DNA from: Chloromonas sp. AAM2
Lineage: Eukaryota; Chlorophyta; Chlorophyceae; Chlamydomonadales; Chlamydomonadaceae
Reading direction: 5' to 3'
Length of the DNA stretch: 44,943 nucleotides
Assembly: GCA_004335635.1 (NCBI GenBank)
Contig: QAXH01003024.1
Coordinates: 1-44,943, forward strand
Part shown: one piece after another, positions 9,801 to 24,800 of the stretch
How the letters are laid out: every line of letters starts with the position of its first letter
Numbering within the stretch: the stretch's first letter is position 1
Notes under the pieces: model-generated
The model's database searches: none
What the model saw: the letters and a program-made list of their open reading frames with translations, nothing else
What the model was told of the DNA's origin: nothing
Made by a program: the position numbers and the translations under genes

Positions 9801-12800
9801 AGCGCAAGCGTGATGTTCACTGACAGCGGTCCGATGGCGAGATGTTCAATGAAGAACCAGCTGCTGCTCTGCCCGCGCATGACCCGCAGCTCCTGCTCCT
9901 CTTTCAGCGTCAGCCACGACAGGGGTTGTTCCTCGCCAGTGTCGTGATCATCCGCTCCGGCCCCTGCGCTCATAGTGGGGGATGTTACGTGCTGAGACTG
10001 GATGGGTGGGGCAGGCGTGCTTGTGATGGTGGCGGTGACGTGGCGCGGGGAAGCGCCGGGGCGTGTGCGGGATTGCGGAGTGGGGTTGGTTCCCGCAGGG
10101 ACGATGCGGGGCCCCGCCGTGTGGAAGTTGTGTAGCCCCTGCGTGCACACACAGCATTACTTTGTGACAAACTCCAATTGCATTGCATTGCCTCGTACCG
10201 TGCGCTATGCCTAGCCGCTGACCCCCGCTGGCCCACCCTTTTGCCACTGGCATGTGTCAGCCTGTTGCTTGCACACAGTGCCCTGTGTCTGTCCAGCCAC
10301 CACAGCCGCCCATCAATATGTGATACTCTTGTCTCTACGCCTCATCCAACACAAGTACACAACCATGCCCACTGCCGTTGCCATTCAATCGCTCAGGGCA
10401 GCAAAAACACAGGCTGCTGAACAAATCGAAAAGCGCTTGCCTGCTGTCACACATTACTGATTAGAGTCTGCGCATCACTCCATGTCCGTTGAATGGCCTT
10501 TCTAACTAACCACTAGTTGGCAACCCAGGTCAAAATCCCAGTTTGAGTTGTAAGTCTGCTGCGCGGAGCCAGCACCTTGCGCAGCCTTCTCCATGTCAGT
10601 CTGCCTCACCTGCATTCTCTCCATATCTGTCTTCCACTTGGCGTCCTGCCACACATCCGCCAAGGGCAGCGTTTGCACAAACATGTACACGGCCTCTAGG
10701 AACTTCTGGTCAGTCATCAGGTCCAGGGGGCCGAGGTCAATCTCTAGCTGTTTGAAGGAGACAATGGTCGCTGTGTGCAGCCCGCTGACTATCCTAGTTC
10801 CGCTAGCGCCCTCGCCCTCCCGGCCCCCGGCCCCATCTCCACCACTGCCCTCGCCACCACTGTCGCCCACACTGCTGCCATGACTTCCCTGCCCATTGTC
10901 TCGGATAGCAAGGCTGTGCTCATGCGCAGAGTGTGCGTGGCTGTCCTGTCGTTTGATCAGTTTGGTGTCGTTGCGTTCGTAAGGGCGGGCAGGGTTCTTC
11001 CCAGCGGCGAAACTGCGTACTACTTGGCAGGACAGGTGAGGGCGGTAGGGCCCGGTGTTGATCATCCGCAGGAGTGAATGGTGGTTGAAACGAGTAGCTT
11101 GGGCAGCCCTGCATGTCAAACCATTACAACAGCAATGTGAAGCGAGGATTGCCAATGTTTGGGGGCCTGCATAGCTGGCGAGCAGAAGCATTGGAGTACT
11201 ATGCCACAGAAGGAAAGCAAGGCCGCACCAGCCGAATCGGCTCCAGGCATACCACAAGACTTTGCTCACCATTGCTCTTAAGCAAGGAAGTCTGCAAGGC
11301 CAGATTCGTACAACTCCAAACTTCACCATGCCTACTTACTTCCCACTGGGTGGATTGTGTGGCGACAGCACCACCGGCCTGAGCGTTTCCAGCAGTTGGT
11401 TATCCAACTGAAAGCTGTTGACCGCCATTGCCAGCTGTAGATCACGAGTGGTCTGGAGCATGGAGCCCCGCACGTTCTGCAGAGTGAAGTTGAGCAGCTC
11501 GTAGACTGAGCTCTTAGCACACAGACCCACGCCTGCCAGGTCCAGAATCAACCCAAGCTTGACGCCCCGCGCAGGTGGCTTGCTGATTTGTATGCGTAGG
11601 AAGACCTGCACAGATGCGTGCACAGCAGACGGGTCGAGGTGAACGGTGAAAAGTGGACGGTTGCCGATCTTTATTATCAGCGGAGACAGTCCAGGGGGAA
11701 TTGCAAGTTTGGTCTGTTTGACAACCGAGATTGATTCTTTGGCCAGGGGAAAGACGATTGGTTGCTGATCACAGCTCGCCTGGCTGGTGTCATTTGTACA
11801 GCAGACCCCATTGACCGTTGATCATTCATCATCGATACATGGCTTGTCATAGTTCAACCCACGGTGCCTCACGACCAACAAAACAGGCGCTCAGCAGCGG
11901 CCGACAGCGTTGAACGTTGTGTTTGTGTTAAGAAGCCCACACCTGCAGACCGCCTGTGATGCCTTGCGGCCCGAAGGGAGTGAAGGGCGGTGGAGACGTC
12001 CCGTGCTTCCTGGCAGAGGCAGCTGCGTCGTTGTAATCCTTAATCCATCTTGCCCTGGGCTGCCAAAGCGGCACCCAGACGAAGGTGGGGCTGGTATTGG
12101 GGATGGCCCCAACAGTCAACTCGGCCTCTCCAAGCAAAGTGCGCCCGCCATGGAAGAAACCACCACCCTTCTGGTTGAACACCTGCATTTACAGGCCGAA
12201 GACAAAGCCCAGATCAGCCTGTGCCAGCTGTACGTTGTGGGTGTTCTGCAGCATCCTGTGTGCATAGATGCATCATGGCCACCAGCCATCCTTCAACACC
12301 TCTCTGATACAGTGTGAGGTAGCAGTGGCAGCACAATGGCATTCAAAAGCGTACCATATAAATTTAGTGGTGTGCTATTCTGATACAGGTTGGCAGCTGC
12401 AACACTTGCCTTGATGCTGATCGTGTTGCTCAACGCAATGTTCTCAAAGCAGTGGCTGTTCTTTGAAAAGCGAGGGTTGAGATTGGCGTGCTCGGCTGCC
12501 ACGACATGTGCTTGCGGGGAGTCTACGCAGGAGACGGTCACCAGCACTCGGGGCAGGCCCCGCTGGACCTCGGTGCCCGGGCCGCCTGAGTTGGCACCCG
12601 CCAGTGTGTTCATTACGTCCTGACGCCATCCACTGGCAACAGACAGGCCAGTGACCTGCATGACACAGGGGAGCAAGCACGTGCTGAAATCGCTGCACTG
12701 CCACGAAATGCTCCAGGTGATGCATTCCATGCGCGTGACCTGGCGCATTCCTTCATTCAAACTTGTCACAATGCTGTTTACAGAGTTTTGGAGAACACCT

Positions 12801-15800
12801 TGCGGGACACTTTGTGCACCAGCATGTGCTAAGGTACTCTGGCAGCGCATTACGAGTTTACCAGGCAGACTACGTATGTGCACAAAGTCAAGTATGCGGG
12901 TGGTTTCAGAAACGTGGCCCGGACATACTGACATGCTCCCAGTCAAGCTGAAGGCTGCCTTCGGAGCTCACCTCAAGTACGCTGACTTCCAGGTTGATGA
13001 AGTAGCTCTCGCTGATCTGTTGCGCGTTGAGAGCTGACATGGCGCCGTCCTCAGTCTCCACCATCTCGGTCACATGGGGCATCTTAGCAACGCCACGGAG
13101 TCGCATGTCGACTGGGGTATTGCCGCCACGAACAACTCCGCCCTGGACATTCACAGCTTCACGCGACTCACCTACAATAAGCATGCACGTTACAAGCGCA
13201 CTGTCTTTGGACGTTGGCATGCAATCGTTTTCGCATGCATGACACTCTTTGGTGCAACCCGGACATGTAACTCAACAAAACCGAGTAGCAGTTCAAGGCA
13301 TTGCAAGCTGCGCTAACGGTCTAGAAATGAGACGCACCGTTCTACTCCAAACTTACTCTCGTCGTTCCGTTGGTGCGCGGTCGCGGGCGGGTCGGGCAGC
13401 TTTAGCCACGCGACAGCCCTGTGAGTCGACACAGGACTCATGCGCGCGACCATCTCCACCTTCTTGGCCAGCATGAGCTCTAGCAGTTGCACTTCACGCA
13501 GCAGCAGGCCCTCCCGTGTGAACTGCCACTCTACAGCCATCTCGAGCTCGCCTCTGACATCCTGCAAACATGGAGCATGCATCATTGACGTGAACCCTGG
13601 CCATTAAACTTGGCCATTGAGCATGACCAAAGTACTTGTGAAGAAGCATGCCATGAGGTTTGAGTTGCATTGTCCCACCTGATTGCCTTTAAGTCGCTTG
13701 AGCGGCCGTCTCACAGTATCTTCCAAGGTTGGCGCCTGGCCTTCCGGCCCAGTCAGCGTATCCTGAAGCGGAATCTCCACGCAGCCCAGGAAATCGCGGC
13801 GCGCGTTGCGCATCATCTGAGTGTCGTCTTCGACATCACTCGCTATCGCAGCTGCAAGAACAAGACGTTGATGCGTTGTAATTAATCATCTGGAACTCGT
13901 GAGGCTGGCTGGGGCATTTCCTTCCGACACCCACGTATTTGCTCGTCACCTACTGCTGCAGATGAGTGCAAGCCACTTTTGAACGAAGATTATGCAAGGG
14001 TTTCACGATGTCACGCATAAGTCCTTAGGCTGTACATGGCATCCAAGGGCTACGATGGTTGCTGCTCTGCTCTTGCCTCGTGCAATCGTAGCCAGCTTTC
14101 TTCGTGCCCAGCTTCTCTTCTTTCTTTGTGCCCAGGCCTAGACTTACCCCCTGAAATGGCCCAGACCTCCACTCGGAGTTCGTCCGAGGCCGCCACGTCC
14201 CTGAAGGTGTCTTCATGGTCCCACAGCGGCTGGCTGCTGTACGCCACAAGACGAGTGTTTGACACCTGGTGGTCATGGTGGCTCACGGACACCTGAACAA
14301 CGCAGGACGCACAGACTACCTCGCATGTGTGCCAAAGGCTAGGCTAGCAGTTATGGCAAAGCCTGATAGCCACACTGGTTGGTCATCTGGAAAACCACGG
14401 TGCACAAATCCCCAAATCACAGATGACAAGAGTGAATGGCTGTGGTATGAAAGCCGCATGGACAATGGCCAGGCGAACCAAGTTGGAAGCTTGCTGGAGG
14501 CACGTTGATGTTTGCCCATATGATCCTGCCCATGCACACTTCCAAGCCTGCTCATGCGTCAAACAATATACCGTTCTGGCCCAAACCTCCAGCACGCACC
14601 TCTGCATAGATATGCATGTTGGTGAACCGAACATTCAATCCATGTGCCCGAACGATCCGGAACCTCAAGTCGCCTCCAATTGGCACCTCCAGGCCTGCAG
14701 GGTAGTGGACCACTGTTGCGCCTTGCTGCTGCAGTTGCTGCAACTGCTGCAGCTGCTGCTGCCTTGTCCCCACTAGTGGCCCTGGCGCCGGCATCAGCGG
14801 CAGCGGCAACTGCACAGCGCGGGTCTCAGGCATCACTGCTTGCGCCGCTGTCTTGGGCCACGCCCCCGTGCTTATCCCCTCTCCCGATCCAACCCCACTG
14901 TTCATTCGTTCAGTCTCAACTGCTGCCCCTGGGGCTGCTGCTCCAGCTGCTGCTGCTGGTGCAAAGGTGGCTGGCGGCGGGCTCGACCGCTTCAAACTGA
15001 GGCTGTTGGCGGGGCCCCCACGCGGGCTGCCACTGCGCAATGGCAATGCCACCGAGTAGCTTGGACCCATCCGGCTGCCTGCCGCTTGTGGCTGCGCCAT
15101 GCCATGGTCATGGGGCTGACGCAGCGAAGACGATCCCATGCCTACCGGTGGATTGTGATTCGTTTCAAGGATGCGGGACAGGGTGCGTGACGCGCCTCCC
15201 GGCCCCAGGCCACCAGCCCCACCAACAAGAGCACTATCCTCTGACATTGCCGGTGCTGTGACTTCCATATTGCAGCCGGCAGATGGAGCAATGCTAGACA
15301 GACCGCTGCCGGCTCGAAGGCCGGACGGCTGCTTCAACCCCTGCGGCGGGGCTGTGGCAAGGCTGGGCGAGGACGGGCCCGAGCGGTGCAATGCAACAGG
15401 CGCGACGGCCCCGCCCATGCCAAAGCCAGCCGGTGCGGATGCTATGGAGCCGTTGCTCGGGTGTGCTAGCGTTGTGATGGTGGGGTCTGCGTTGATGGTT
15501 CGCTCCATCACGCCTATGTGTTTCCCCAGTTCGTCATCCACCTCTGCCATCTTGACTGCGATTTGCTGAAGCCTGTGAGGCAAGCAGGAATGCGGCGTTC
15601 ATGGTGTGAGCAATCCTGTGTTCAGAACCAGCAACAGGCAGGCCTGCCATAACTGTTGCCGGTTTAGCGTCTGTCATGGTCCTCAACTGACAGTTGAAAG
15701 CGTGATTCAGCGTTGCTGCTTTGAGATGCTGAAGGCCATGCCGGTAGGCAGGGCGCGTACATTACCGTCAGGTGATCATGCATGCCATGCACCGCAGTCT

Positions 15801-18800
15801 GTTCTTACTGTTATTCTTATCAGGTTGTAACTTGCAAGCACACCACCAACCGCCAGTCTGTTCTGACTGTTTTCTTATCGTGCTCACCTGACCATCAGAT
15901 TGGGCACACTATCCTCCTCATCCAAAGAGGACGCGTTGATCTTATCCTCAGAAAAGCACAGGATGCGTGTGGGGCCCTCCGCGTAGATAGTCGCATGCAC
16001 CTTCCGGGCGCATTCCCGCATGAGCACGCGTGCCATGCGCTGCATGCGCTGAGCGTCAACCGCGCCCGTGCCGTACCTGCAAACAACAGGCGTACATGGC
16101 AATCGTCTGCGATTAAGAGCTGCAGCTGGGAAACAAAGAAGACAGAATGACGCGATTGTTCCCGCATGCAGTCACTTCACGCATTCCAAAGTTGTCACAG
16201 TCGAAGACACACGCATTTTGCATGCTTTCCTTGCCAGAGCATTCCAGTTCATTGGGTGACGTTTCCTGTGTCTCCTCAGCCTGGTCTGCCCTTGCACTTG
16301 CCAGTGGTCTTCATGCAACCATTTGGCTTCAGCGATTGCAACCATTCAGCATTCGATCAAGCTTTGGCTTGCTGCCAGGACAGGCACATCCATCCAGCCT
16401 GATCATGCAAACATTAATCATGCATGCTCCACTCACACATCAGTCCCTTGCCTCAGTCCCAAGGTCGGAGCGCGCAAAGCGTGGGGCGGCGTTTGCCTGT
16501 TGAACCCCGTGACACTGCAGGAGTGTGCAAGGGTGAAACATAAAGTGAGTGGTGTGCACTTGCAACAACAAAACACACAAAATCCTGAGAGTAGAAGCCA
16601 GCACCATGAAAGCAGGAAACCACTTGTAACCGGCAGCTGATTGGCTGTGTTGAACACCTTGCCCACAATAGCATGCTCCGCCTACCTTGGGTCGCCAAAA
16701 GCATCAAAGACGCCTCCATCGTCCTGGAGTTGCTGGTGCACATGCAGGGGCTCGATCTTGTCCTTGATCTCGTCCAGATGGATCACAGAAGCCTTGTCCT
16801 GACGCAAGACAAACAACCACACGCAGGCATTAGTGTGCGGGCATTTCTTGCGGGGTGTTTACAGTTGGTCTCCTGAGAGAGGCTTGGTTGTTGTGGTTTC
16901 CGTCTGCCCGCAAGGCCAATACCATATGCCACACTGTTGCCTGCAATTGTGCCTCCGTACATGCCACATGTACACTACTAGAACAATGGCTCGTATTTTT
17001 GTGGATCAAACCTCTGCATACCAAGGCGTTGCCGCACCTGTGACACGTTGATGTGATCATCCAGAGTGAGGCCGACGGCATGCGCGATGGCCTGCACCGC
17101 ATGCAGTCCGTTGGGCTCGTCCCATGCAAACTCCATGGGCCGGCTCATGTTGGGCAGCACTTCGTCCCACAGGGCCCAGGGCTGGACGCGCTGCCTGTGG
17201 CAGGGAACATGCATGGAGGGACAAGTCAAAATTTGAAGTAAGAAATGAATTGCACAGAGAGCACCGGAGGGAACCAGTAGGGTCAGAAGTAGAGGGCTAC
17301 TGAGCAAGACCCTGAGGCCTACTGGCAGGGCAAGATCTAGAACCAAGGAGCTAAATGCAGGGAGGAAGCATGAGGCCTGTCGGTTGCACCACCAGCAAGG
17401 AGTACAAATGCCCTGACGCACCTGCGGTTGGACTGCTTGAGCTGCACACCCGACTGCTTGAGGCGAATGACCACATCCTTGCACCGGTTCACGATAAGGT
17501 AGGGGGGCACCGACCTGCAAGCAGCGTTGTGCATGCATCGAGTGGTGCGTGAAAGACAGGGTATGCAGACCAGCTATTGAAGGCCTCCTCCTCACGCAAA
17601 ACTGGCACTGTTTCTGTCAGCTTTTTCCCATTTCGGCTCAGCAGCAACAAATAGGCTGAAGGTCTGCTCCTCTCACACAACGGCCCTGTGTATCAACAGG
17701 GTCAGCCGTACGCTCAGGCACACGAGCAAACACGTGTGCACACATCTGCTGACTGTGCAAACAGCCCGCTTATTTTTAAGGGAGCCGGTAGGAGGGCTGG
17801 GGCGAGCCCAGTGTCAGCAGAAGCTCATTCAGCCTGAAGTTGCTGCTGCTCGAACAGAACAGCCATGTGCGCTTGAGAAAGTGCGACAACCGCAAAGGTT
17901 ATCGGATCTCATGCTTCTGAGCAACTGAGGCCTCACTTTTCGCTCTTGAGTGTGACCAGCACTGTCCCCGCGCTTCCCACTGTGATGTTGACGGGGATGA
18001 TTGTGTTGACGTTGGGCCGGAAGCGATGCCGGATGCGCAGCCCAAAGTACTCCTCCTTTTCCTTAAACTCGAAGCTGCCAGACCAGAACCTGTCAAGGCA
18101 AATGTCAAACAGATTGCAAAGTTAGCATAGAAGATGAGTACTGTGCGGCATGTGATGCAATATGTGCATCCAATCCCTGGCAATCCATGAGAGCTAAGTG
18201 TAGCCGAAGCGGACTGCAGGATATCATGACCTTCATGCAAGGGGGAGAGGTGCCGTCATGGTAATTGTTTATTTGATTGAGGTCAGGTGAGGCTCCTGAT
18301 CATGTCAACCACTGCGTCCCGACAGGGCTTGCCGTCAGGCTTGCACCGCCCTCTCCAGCCAAGGGCAGCCATGCCTGCCTCGTAGCCCGCCCGCCATCCC
18401 TTCTCACACCCCACACACCCTGCCCACGCACCATTCCCCGCCTGCAGGCCGAATGACCAGCTGGTGCTCGAGGAACAGATTGTCCCAGTGGACCGCTGAA
18501 AGCAAAGCAAAACATAACAAAACACAGCACAAGCGATCAATGACGATACAGTATGCAGGGCGCAGCTTGACATCGACCTTTTGAATGCTGTTACTTTTGG
18601 CCCATCCTGACCCAAGCAAGAGTGGCTTTTCAGCAGCTCTTCATACGCCATGAGTAATTTACAAGAGCACCCGTTGTATTCCCCCGAACATGTGACAGTC
18701 CACAGGCCTGCACTGGCAGCAACCACGCCCAGAAGGCCGCATCTGCAAGCATCCTGAGGCTGCAGATGCATGCCTTGAACGCCTACTGTACAATGTGGAT

Positions 18801-21800
18801 GATTGAAACCAGAGTCCCTAAGGGCACAGGCCGCACAACCTTTGCAGCCTTGACAGCATTGCGTACTGTAGAATACCATATTACAACTAGCGTCCCCAAG
18901 GTGCACACTGTGGACGACCGTAGTCAAGGTCCCTACACAGCATACGCCGCATACCACATGTTCAGCCCTACCTGCACGTGAGCCAGTGGGCAGCTGCCCC
19001 GCAAAGCGCCGCGTGGGGCCGTAGTTGTGGAGGCCGGGGGCGGGGTCGGGTGAGTGCTTCTGCTTGTACTCGATTGTCAGGCCAGTGTCGTTCAGCATGA
19101 TGTACTTGTTCTTAACAGTCAGCACCTGCAGTCGAGACAACACAGCCAGTAAAGCTGTGACTCACAGCAGCTGACCCATTACTGTAAGAACCGTACTTCA
19201 ACCACCTTCTTGCTGCTTGCCGTCATGCATGGCATCAAGAGGCATACAGCGGTTCTAGTAGCTGGCGCCATGTGCCAGAATCCCGTCTGTTCTGGCGCTT
19301 TGTGATTGGTTTGCCGTTTCCTTGGCATCCCTGCGCCCACTACACCATTGCAGGCGTGGGGGCTGCCCGACCTGTAAGGCGCCTGCCCCTCAGACACAGG
19401 TGTATAGGGTCAGTTGACAACCCAGCGCCCACCTTGGTGTGGCTGAACACGCTGTTGTCTGGGCCCGGCCAGATCTCAACAGCAAAGTTGAACAGCCGCT
19501 GTATGTAGAGGTCTGTGCCTCCTCGCTTGGTGCCGTTCTGCCTGGCCATGGAGGCCACAGGCGGCAGCTCCTGCCTCAGGCTGGCAAAGGACTGGGCAAC
19601 CTGCAGACCGAACAGGCAAATGGCAACAAGTTTGGCATCAAAAATCTTCATATCTAAATACTTCAATACGTCAGATTGCAATAGCTACGTTGCCACAGTT
19701 TCAAACAGCTGAAAGATCTGGGCACACACAGCGGGCAAACGGCGACACGTGAGGGTCCAAAACAGCTACGTTATAAGAACTTAGAGAAGTTTAGGGATCT
19801 GAACACCTTGAACAGAATTCAGCACTCACAAGGCTGAAGGTTGCCCGTCAGGAAAAGCGGCAACAATCACAGCTTCAATTCTAGGCTAAGCTGAGTGGCA
19901 TGGTGTGAACGACAGAATGCCTGTGACACCTTCACTACAAAAGGCTGGTCCACGCACCTTATCCCCAATAGAGCCTGGCAGGTCCTGTTGCTGTGCCTGG
20001 GGTGCCGGAGCCACCTGGATTTCCAAGGCGGGCTGGCCTGGGTCGCCATCAGCAGCGCCTGTTCCACCAAAGGGGGAGGGCTGGGTCTGTGTGCCCTGCG
20101 GAGCGGAGGCTGATGCGCGGGCTGACTCTACTGCAGCCGGCAGCTGGAGCTGGAAGGTGGAGCCTACCCGGGACTGGGTCTCGTGTGCCATGCTGGTGGA
20201 GCTCTTGCCGAAGGCACGCATGGCCTCCGACACCTTCACCTGCAGTCGAAGTAGCCGTGTGTACCATGTGGGGATGGTCATGTTGCATAGTACAGCCTTG
20301 TGCCCACGTGCTCCAACATCAGCAAGGCACATGCCAGTTGGTACAACCTGCCTGCATGCTTACCCGTCTGAATCTTCACCTGTCTGCAGGTTTGGCTGTT
20401 CATACTTGATTGTCTACATGCTTAAGTGCCCATCTCTCATTTGTGTGCCTGCCTGTTTGTTGCATGACCCACGTGCTTGCTTGTTGCCATCAGCCACGTG
20501 CTTCCCACGTGCCACCCACCCATGTGACTCCAGCCTAACTGCCCACCTTCTTTCCCTTGAGTGAAATGTCGAGCTTCTGGCCGGCGGTTGCAATTCTGAA
20601 GGTCGTGCACCACTCGCTCTCACCGAGCGGGTCCTTCATCCTATGGCCGGAGCAAACCACAAGCCACACCTTAACACACTGGCAGACACTGATGGGCAAT
20701 GTCAACAGATCGCACGTCACACCTGGTCAGAATGGCAAACGTTGACGACAAATAACTCCACACACCATTTTGCAGATTGAATGCCAGCATAACGTTGCAA
20801 TACAACCTTGCCGACAAACGCCAGGTGTGCAATTGAAAGCATGTGCCGTGTAAACTGTGTGTGTGCTCCTCAGCAGCCAGTATCAGCAGGGGAGTGCTGG
20901 AAGTTTTCAGACATCAGCTTGAATTGATAAGTTCAAGTTCAAGTGTTGTCACGTACCTGAATGACGTGCCAGACTGCTCGTTTAGCAGCGCAACTCTCAT
21001 TGAGCTTGTGTTGAGCACGCCCCGCACGGCCTTGCCCCACCGCGCCCGCGCCCTGCTGGCGCCCCCCCTGGGTGTGCCGCCATCCGGCCCGGGCCGGGGC
21101 TCGTCATCAAGCATGGACTGCACCTGCATGATGTCGGTCTTCATGCCTGGTGCCCGCACCTGGTGATACACTGCAGGGGCAGGTGGGGCAGCAGGGACGT
21201 CAATAGACAATAAAACCAAAAACAAACATGGGATGTTCGGCCCTGTCACAGCAAGGCTAGAATCGTCGCATTTGGTGCAGAAATGGCCAACCTGTGCAGA
21301 AAAGGTCAACCTGCCTTGGTGGTTGAAACTGTGAGACCAGTAAACATATAAGCTGCAAATAATATAAAGGGATACCAATGCTTTAAAGTGTCAGGTTGTG
21401 AGGGACAAGTCGTGGAGGCCGAGCAGATGCGCTTGGGACAACAGGGCCTCGGAGTCATGGGTGAAGATACAGGAACAAAGTTTTTCAATGCAACTGAGGT
21501 CAATGTGCCCTGCATGGCCCGGGCGATCACTAAACCCCAGCCAACTGTTGCCCTGCCCGTTGCTTACACAGCAGGGGTGTGAGTTGATCAAAGACGGCTG
21601 GCACGTCCAGGTCCCTGAAGAGCAGGTCAAAGCCCGTGCGGTTGTCGATCCAGAAGGGCGCATACACGCACACACGACACACGCGGCTGTTGCTGCTGGC
21701 CATGCTGTTGTCCAGGCCCAGGAACATGTTGCGTGGGCACAGCTGGCCTGCACAGGCAGGCGTGTTGGAGCACACGCACACGTTGGCAAGTGCAAGGACT

Positions 21801-24800
21801 GGGGAATTCCCTGGGGCACTCCAGGGCAGGCATCAGTGAGTGGAGGAAGAGTGTACAGGCGCGCTTTGCTGATACCACTGGGTTTGGGTCCACCCACTAA
21901 CAGGTGCCGCACAGGAAACGCAGAGCAACATATGACGACTAGCAGGAAACGCAGACAAGATGCATAACAAGCATGCACAGCAGCGACCATCTCGCATCAA
22001 CTGACACGTCTGTCGAGTGCGGAGTGCGTTCACACATACCCAGTGCTGAATGAATCAGCAACTAGCGAACCTGCAGCAAGCCTTGGCTTGCCAATGCCCA
22101 GGCTGTCCAGCCCCGCACCTTCTGTTGTCAAGTGGTTCAGTCTGTTCTCCCTCTGCCCATCGTGATGGTCGTCCCGGTTTCGTTCCCCGTCGTCTCCGCC
22201 CCGCTTGCCGCCCTTGGTGATCAGGTTAGTCACGCCCCATCGGACCCATTTGGCGCCGTGGTTGACCGTTAAAAGCCCTGTATCCACCACTTTGACACCT
22301 GTGACCTTGAGGTTCCCTGCCACTCTGTCCGTGATGTTGGCAAGCCGATGTGAGCGCGCCTGGCTGCCGTCCCTGGCGTACACTCGCGGCGAGTCGACAC
22401 TTGTCTGCAAACAGGAGTCAACGTGGGTTAAAGTGTGAAAAGGAAGCACAGGGCAAGATGCGGGGTGTGCGGGTATCCAGCGATTATTCCCAAGGCGGAC
22501 CCATGTGTAAAGCATGGAACCTAACACCATTGGCATTGACCTAGCGCATTACTGTGCAAGCTTCAGCGCTGCCTTCCTGTCTCAGCCGTCACGGTTAACC
22601 ACAAATCCTGAAGCCAACCCGAGCCCTGCATGTGCAGCCAGGGCAACCGCGGAATTACCACCTGGTTCGACCTTGAATCGTGAACACAACACCCGATGTG
22701 GCGTTGACTCATGCAGTGTCTGTGCACTCACTGGTGCCCCAGCGCCTGTTCGCTTGCTGAGTCTTCTAGACGACCCTGGCATGGCCGGTGGGGTCTCCGA
22801 CTGCTGGCCTGGCGTGCGGAAGCTTCTCAGCCCTTGTTCTTCCATGCCCTCCGACCCCTCCTCCGTCTCCTCGTACTGATCAGATGGCAGAGGCTCGCTC
22901 AGCCGTGGAAAGCCGGAGCTCTGAGCCCTTGGTGTGATGGACATGGACGGCATTTCAATGATCGCAGCAAGGGAGTTGTTGCCGCCCTGGTTTGGCATGG
23001 GTTGGATTTCGCCCGATGGCGTCAGCCGCAAGGGTGCAGGCCAGTCTGCTGAGGACGATCGCAGACCGCCTGAGTGGCGTAAGCGTCCTGAGTTGCTGCT
23101 CGTTTCTGACGCCAGGCCCAGCGGCCGGTGCTCTGGTGTGGCTGGGGAGCTGTGCATTGCTAACGCACTTGCCGCAGGGGGAGATGCTTGCTGCTGTGGC
23201 TCCGGCGGTTGTACTAGGGACGGCATAGTCGGATTTGCCACATAACGGTCTTCCTCGTCTCGAGCTGTTTGTGAACCGGCACCAGAAGCCGGAGGGTAAA
23301 GTGTGGGGGCGTCCTGTGGCATTTGCAGCCAAGGAGATGCAGAGGTCAAGCTGCGTTGGGGAGCGGGCGAGGCCGCACTAGTGACGTCCCCGTCCTCCCC
23401 ACAATTCGCAAACAAACCAGGGCTGTTGTTGGAGTGGACGATGGCAGTCATTGCTGAGCTAGCTCCTGATGCGGATGGGCTGACTGGGAACTCGTTGCGG
23501 CTGCCCGCCTGGCTGCCTGTTGTGCATCGCATGCCAGAGGGGCCGGCCTTGCCTTCGGTGTTAAGGCGAGGCCAGCTGGTGCCTGACTGACTGTTCCTGT
23601 ATCGCATCGACGGACGAGCGCCTGCGTAGCCTTGTTGCGACGGGCTTGCGCCGTGATCATGCCCTGGTGGTTTGTCAGCGGTGTCAGAATTCAAGGGAAA
23701 GGGTGGTGGGCTGTCATCTGGCCTGCTTGGCGCCTCGCTAATCGTGTCGGCGCCGCGGGTTGGGCTGTCTGGGTATGCCAAGGGGGGCCTGGGGTTGTCC
23801 TGAAGACGGTTGGCTACCACCGAAGGCACAGCCATTGTCACGCTCCCACTGCCACCGTTGCTGTTTTGGTGATTATATGGGCTGGCAGTCCGACCAGTAG
23901 ATGCAGATGCATCCGGCCCGTTGCCCCCGTCCCCGGCTCCCGCTTGCCGATCCGGTTGCGGTGTGACACTGCCGTCCAATCCATCTTCTGCAGTACCCAT
24001 GCGCCCGTCACCGATCCCCTCGACCCCTGGCTGGCCAACACTTCGACTTGTTGGCAGGTCAGGCAACGAACCCCCACTGCCCATAGCTGCTATGGAGAAA
24101 CGTGTGGCTCCGTTGCCTCCCCTTCGAGGGCTAGTAGCTGTGCTGGCTGCGGGGCCGCTGCTGGTGCCCTGGATGGGCACTCGGATGGGCAGCTGGTTCT
24201 GGCCGCTGCTGGCTGAGGCCGTGGTGCCTCGGCTGAAGGCGGGGTTGTCCTGCCACACACTCCGGAGGACAGGGGAGCCATCCTGCGGAGCAGAGCAGCA
24301 CAACCACCAGTCATTGCAAGCGGAAATCTCGCAGCAAACGCGCAACAGCAGACAAAAGCAAGAGGTGAGTCCATGCTGAAAAGCATTGGCACTGTTGGTC
24401 ACAACTCTGGCTTGCAATTGTTGAACAGCAGCTGTGCTACGTGGCTGAACCAGTAATTGCTTTGACCCTGGCCTTTGGTTGCTGATGCTTTTGATTCTAG
24501 AAACGACTGAACAAAGACAGGCATTACCTACCTTGGGTACAAGTGCAGGTGGTAGGTTAGGCGAATCACAGGCAATGGCGTCCGGCGTGCTGTCGCGTGT
24601 ACGAAGCGAGCCAGCGTATGGCTGCGGCTGGTCAAAATACCCTTGTACCACCTCATCATGATCCCCACTCGCCATGCTCACTTTGCTGGCATCCCCAAGA
24701 GCCTCCCTGCTTGGCTGCAACTGCGTCACGCCCCTCTCGAACGCCCCTGTTGCCACGTTGAATGTTGACGGTATTGCAAACTCAGCACTCGTGCATGGGT

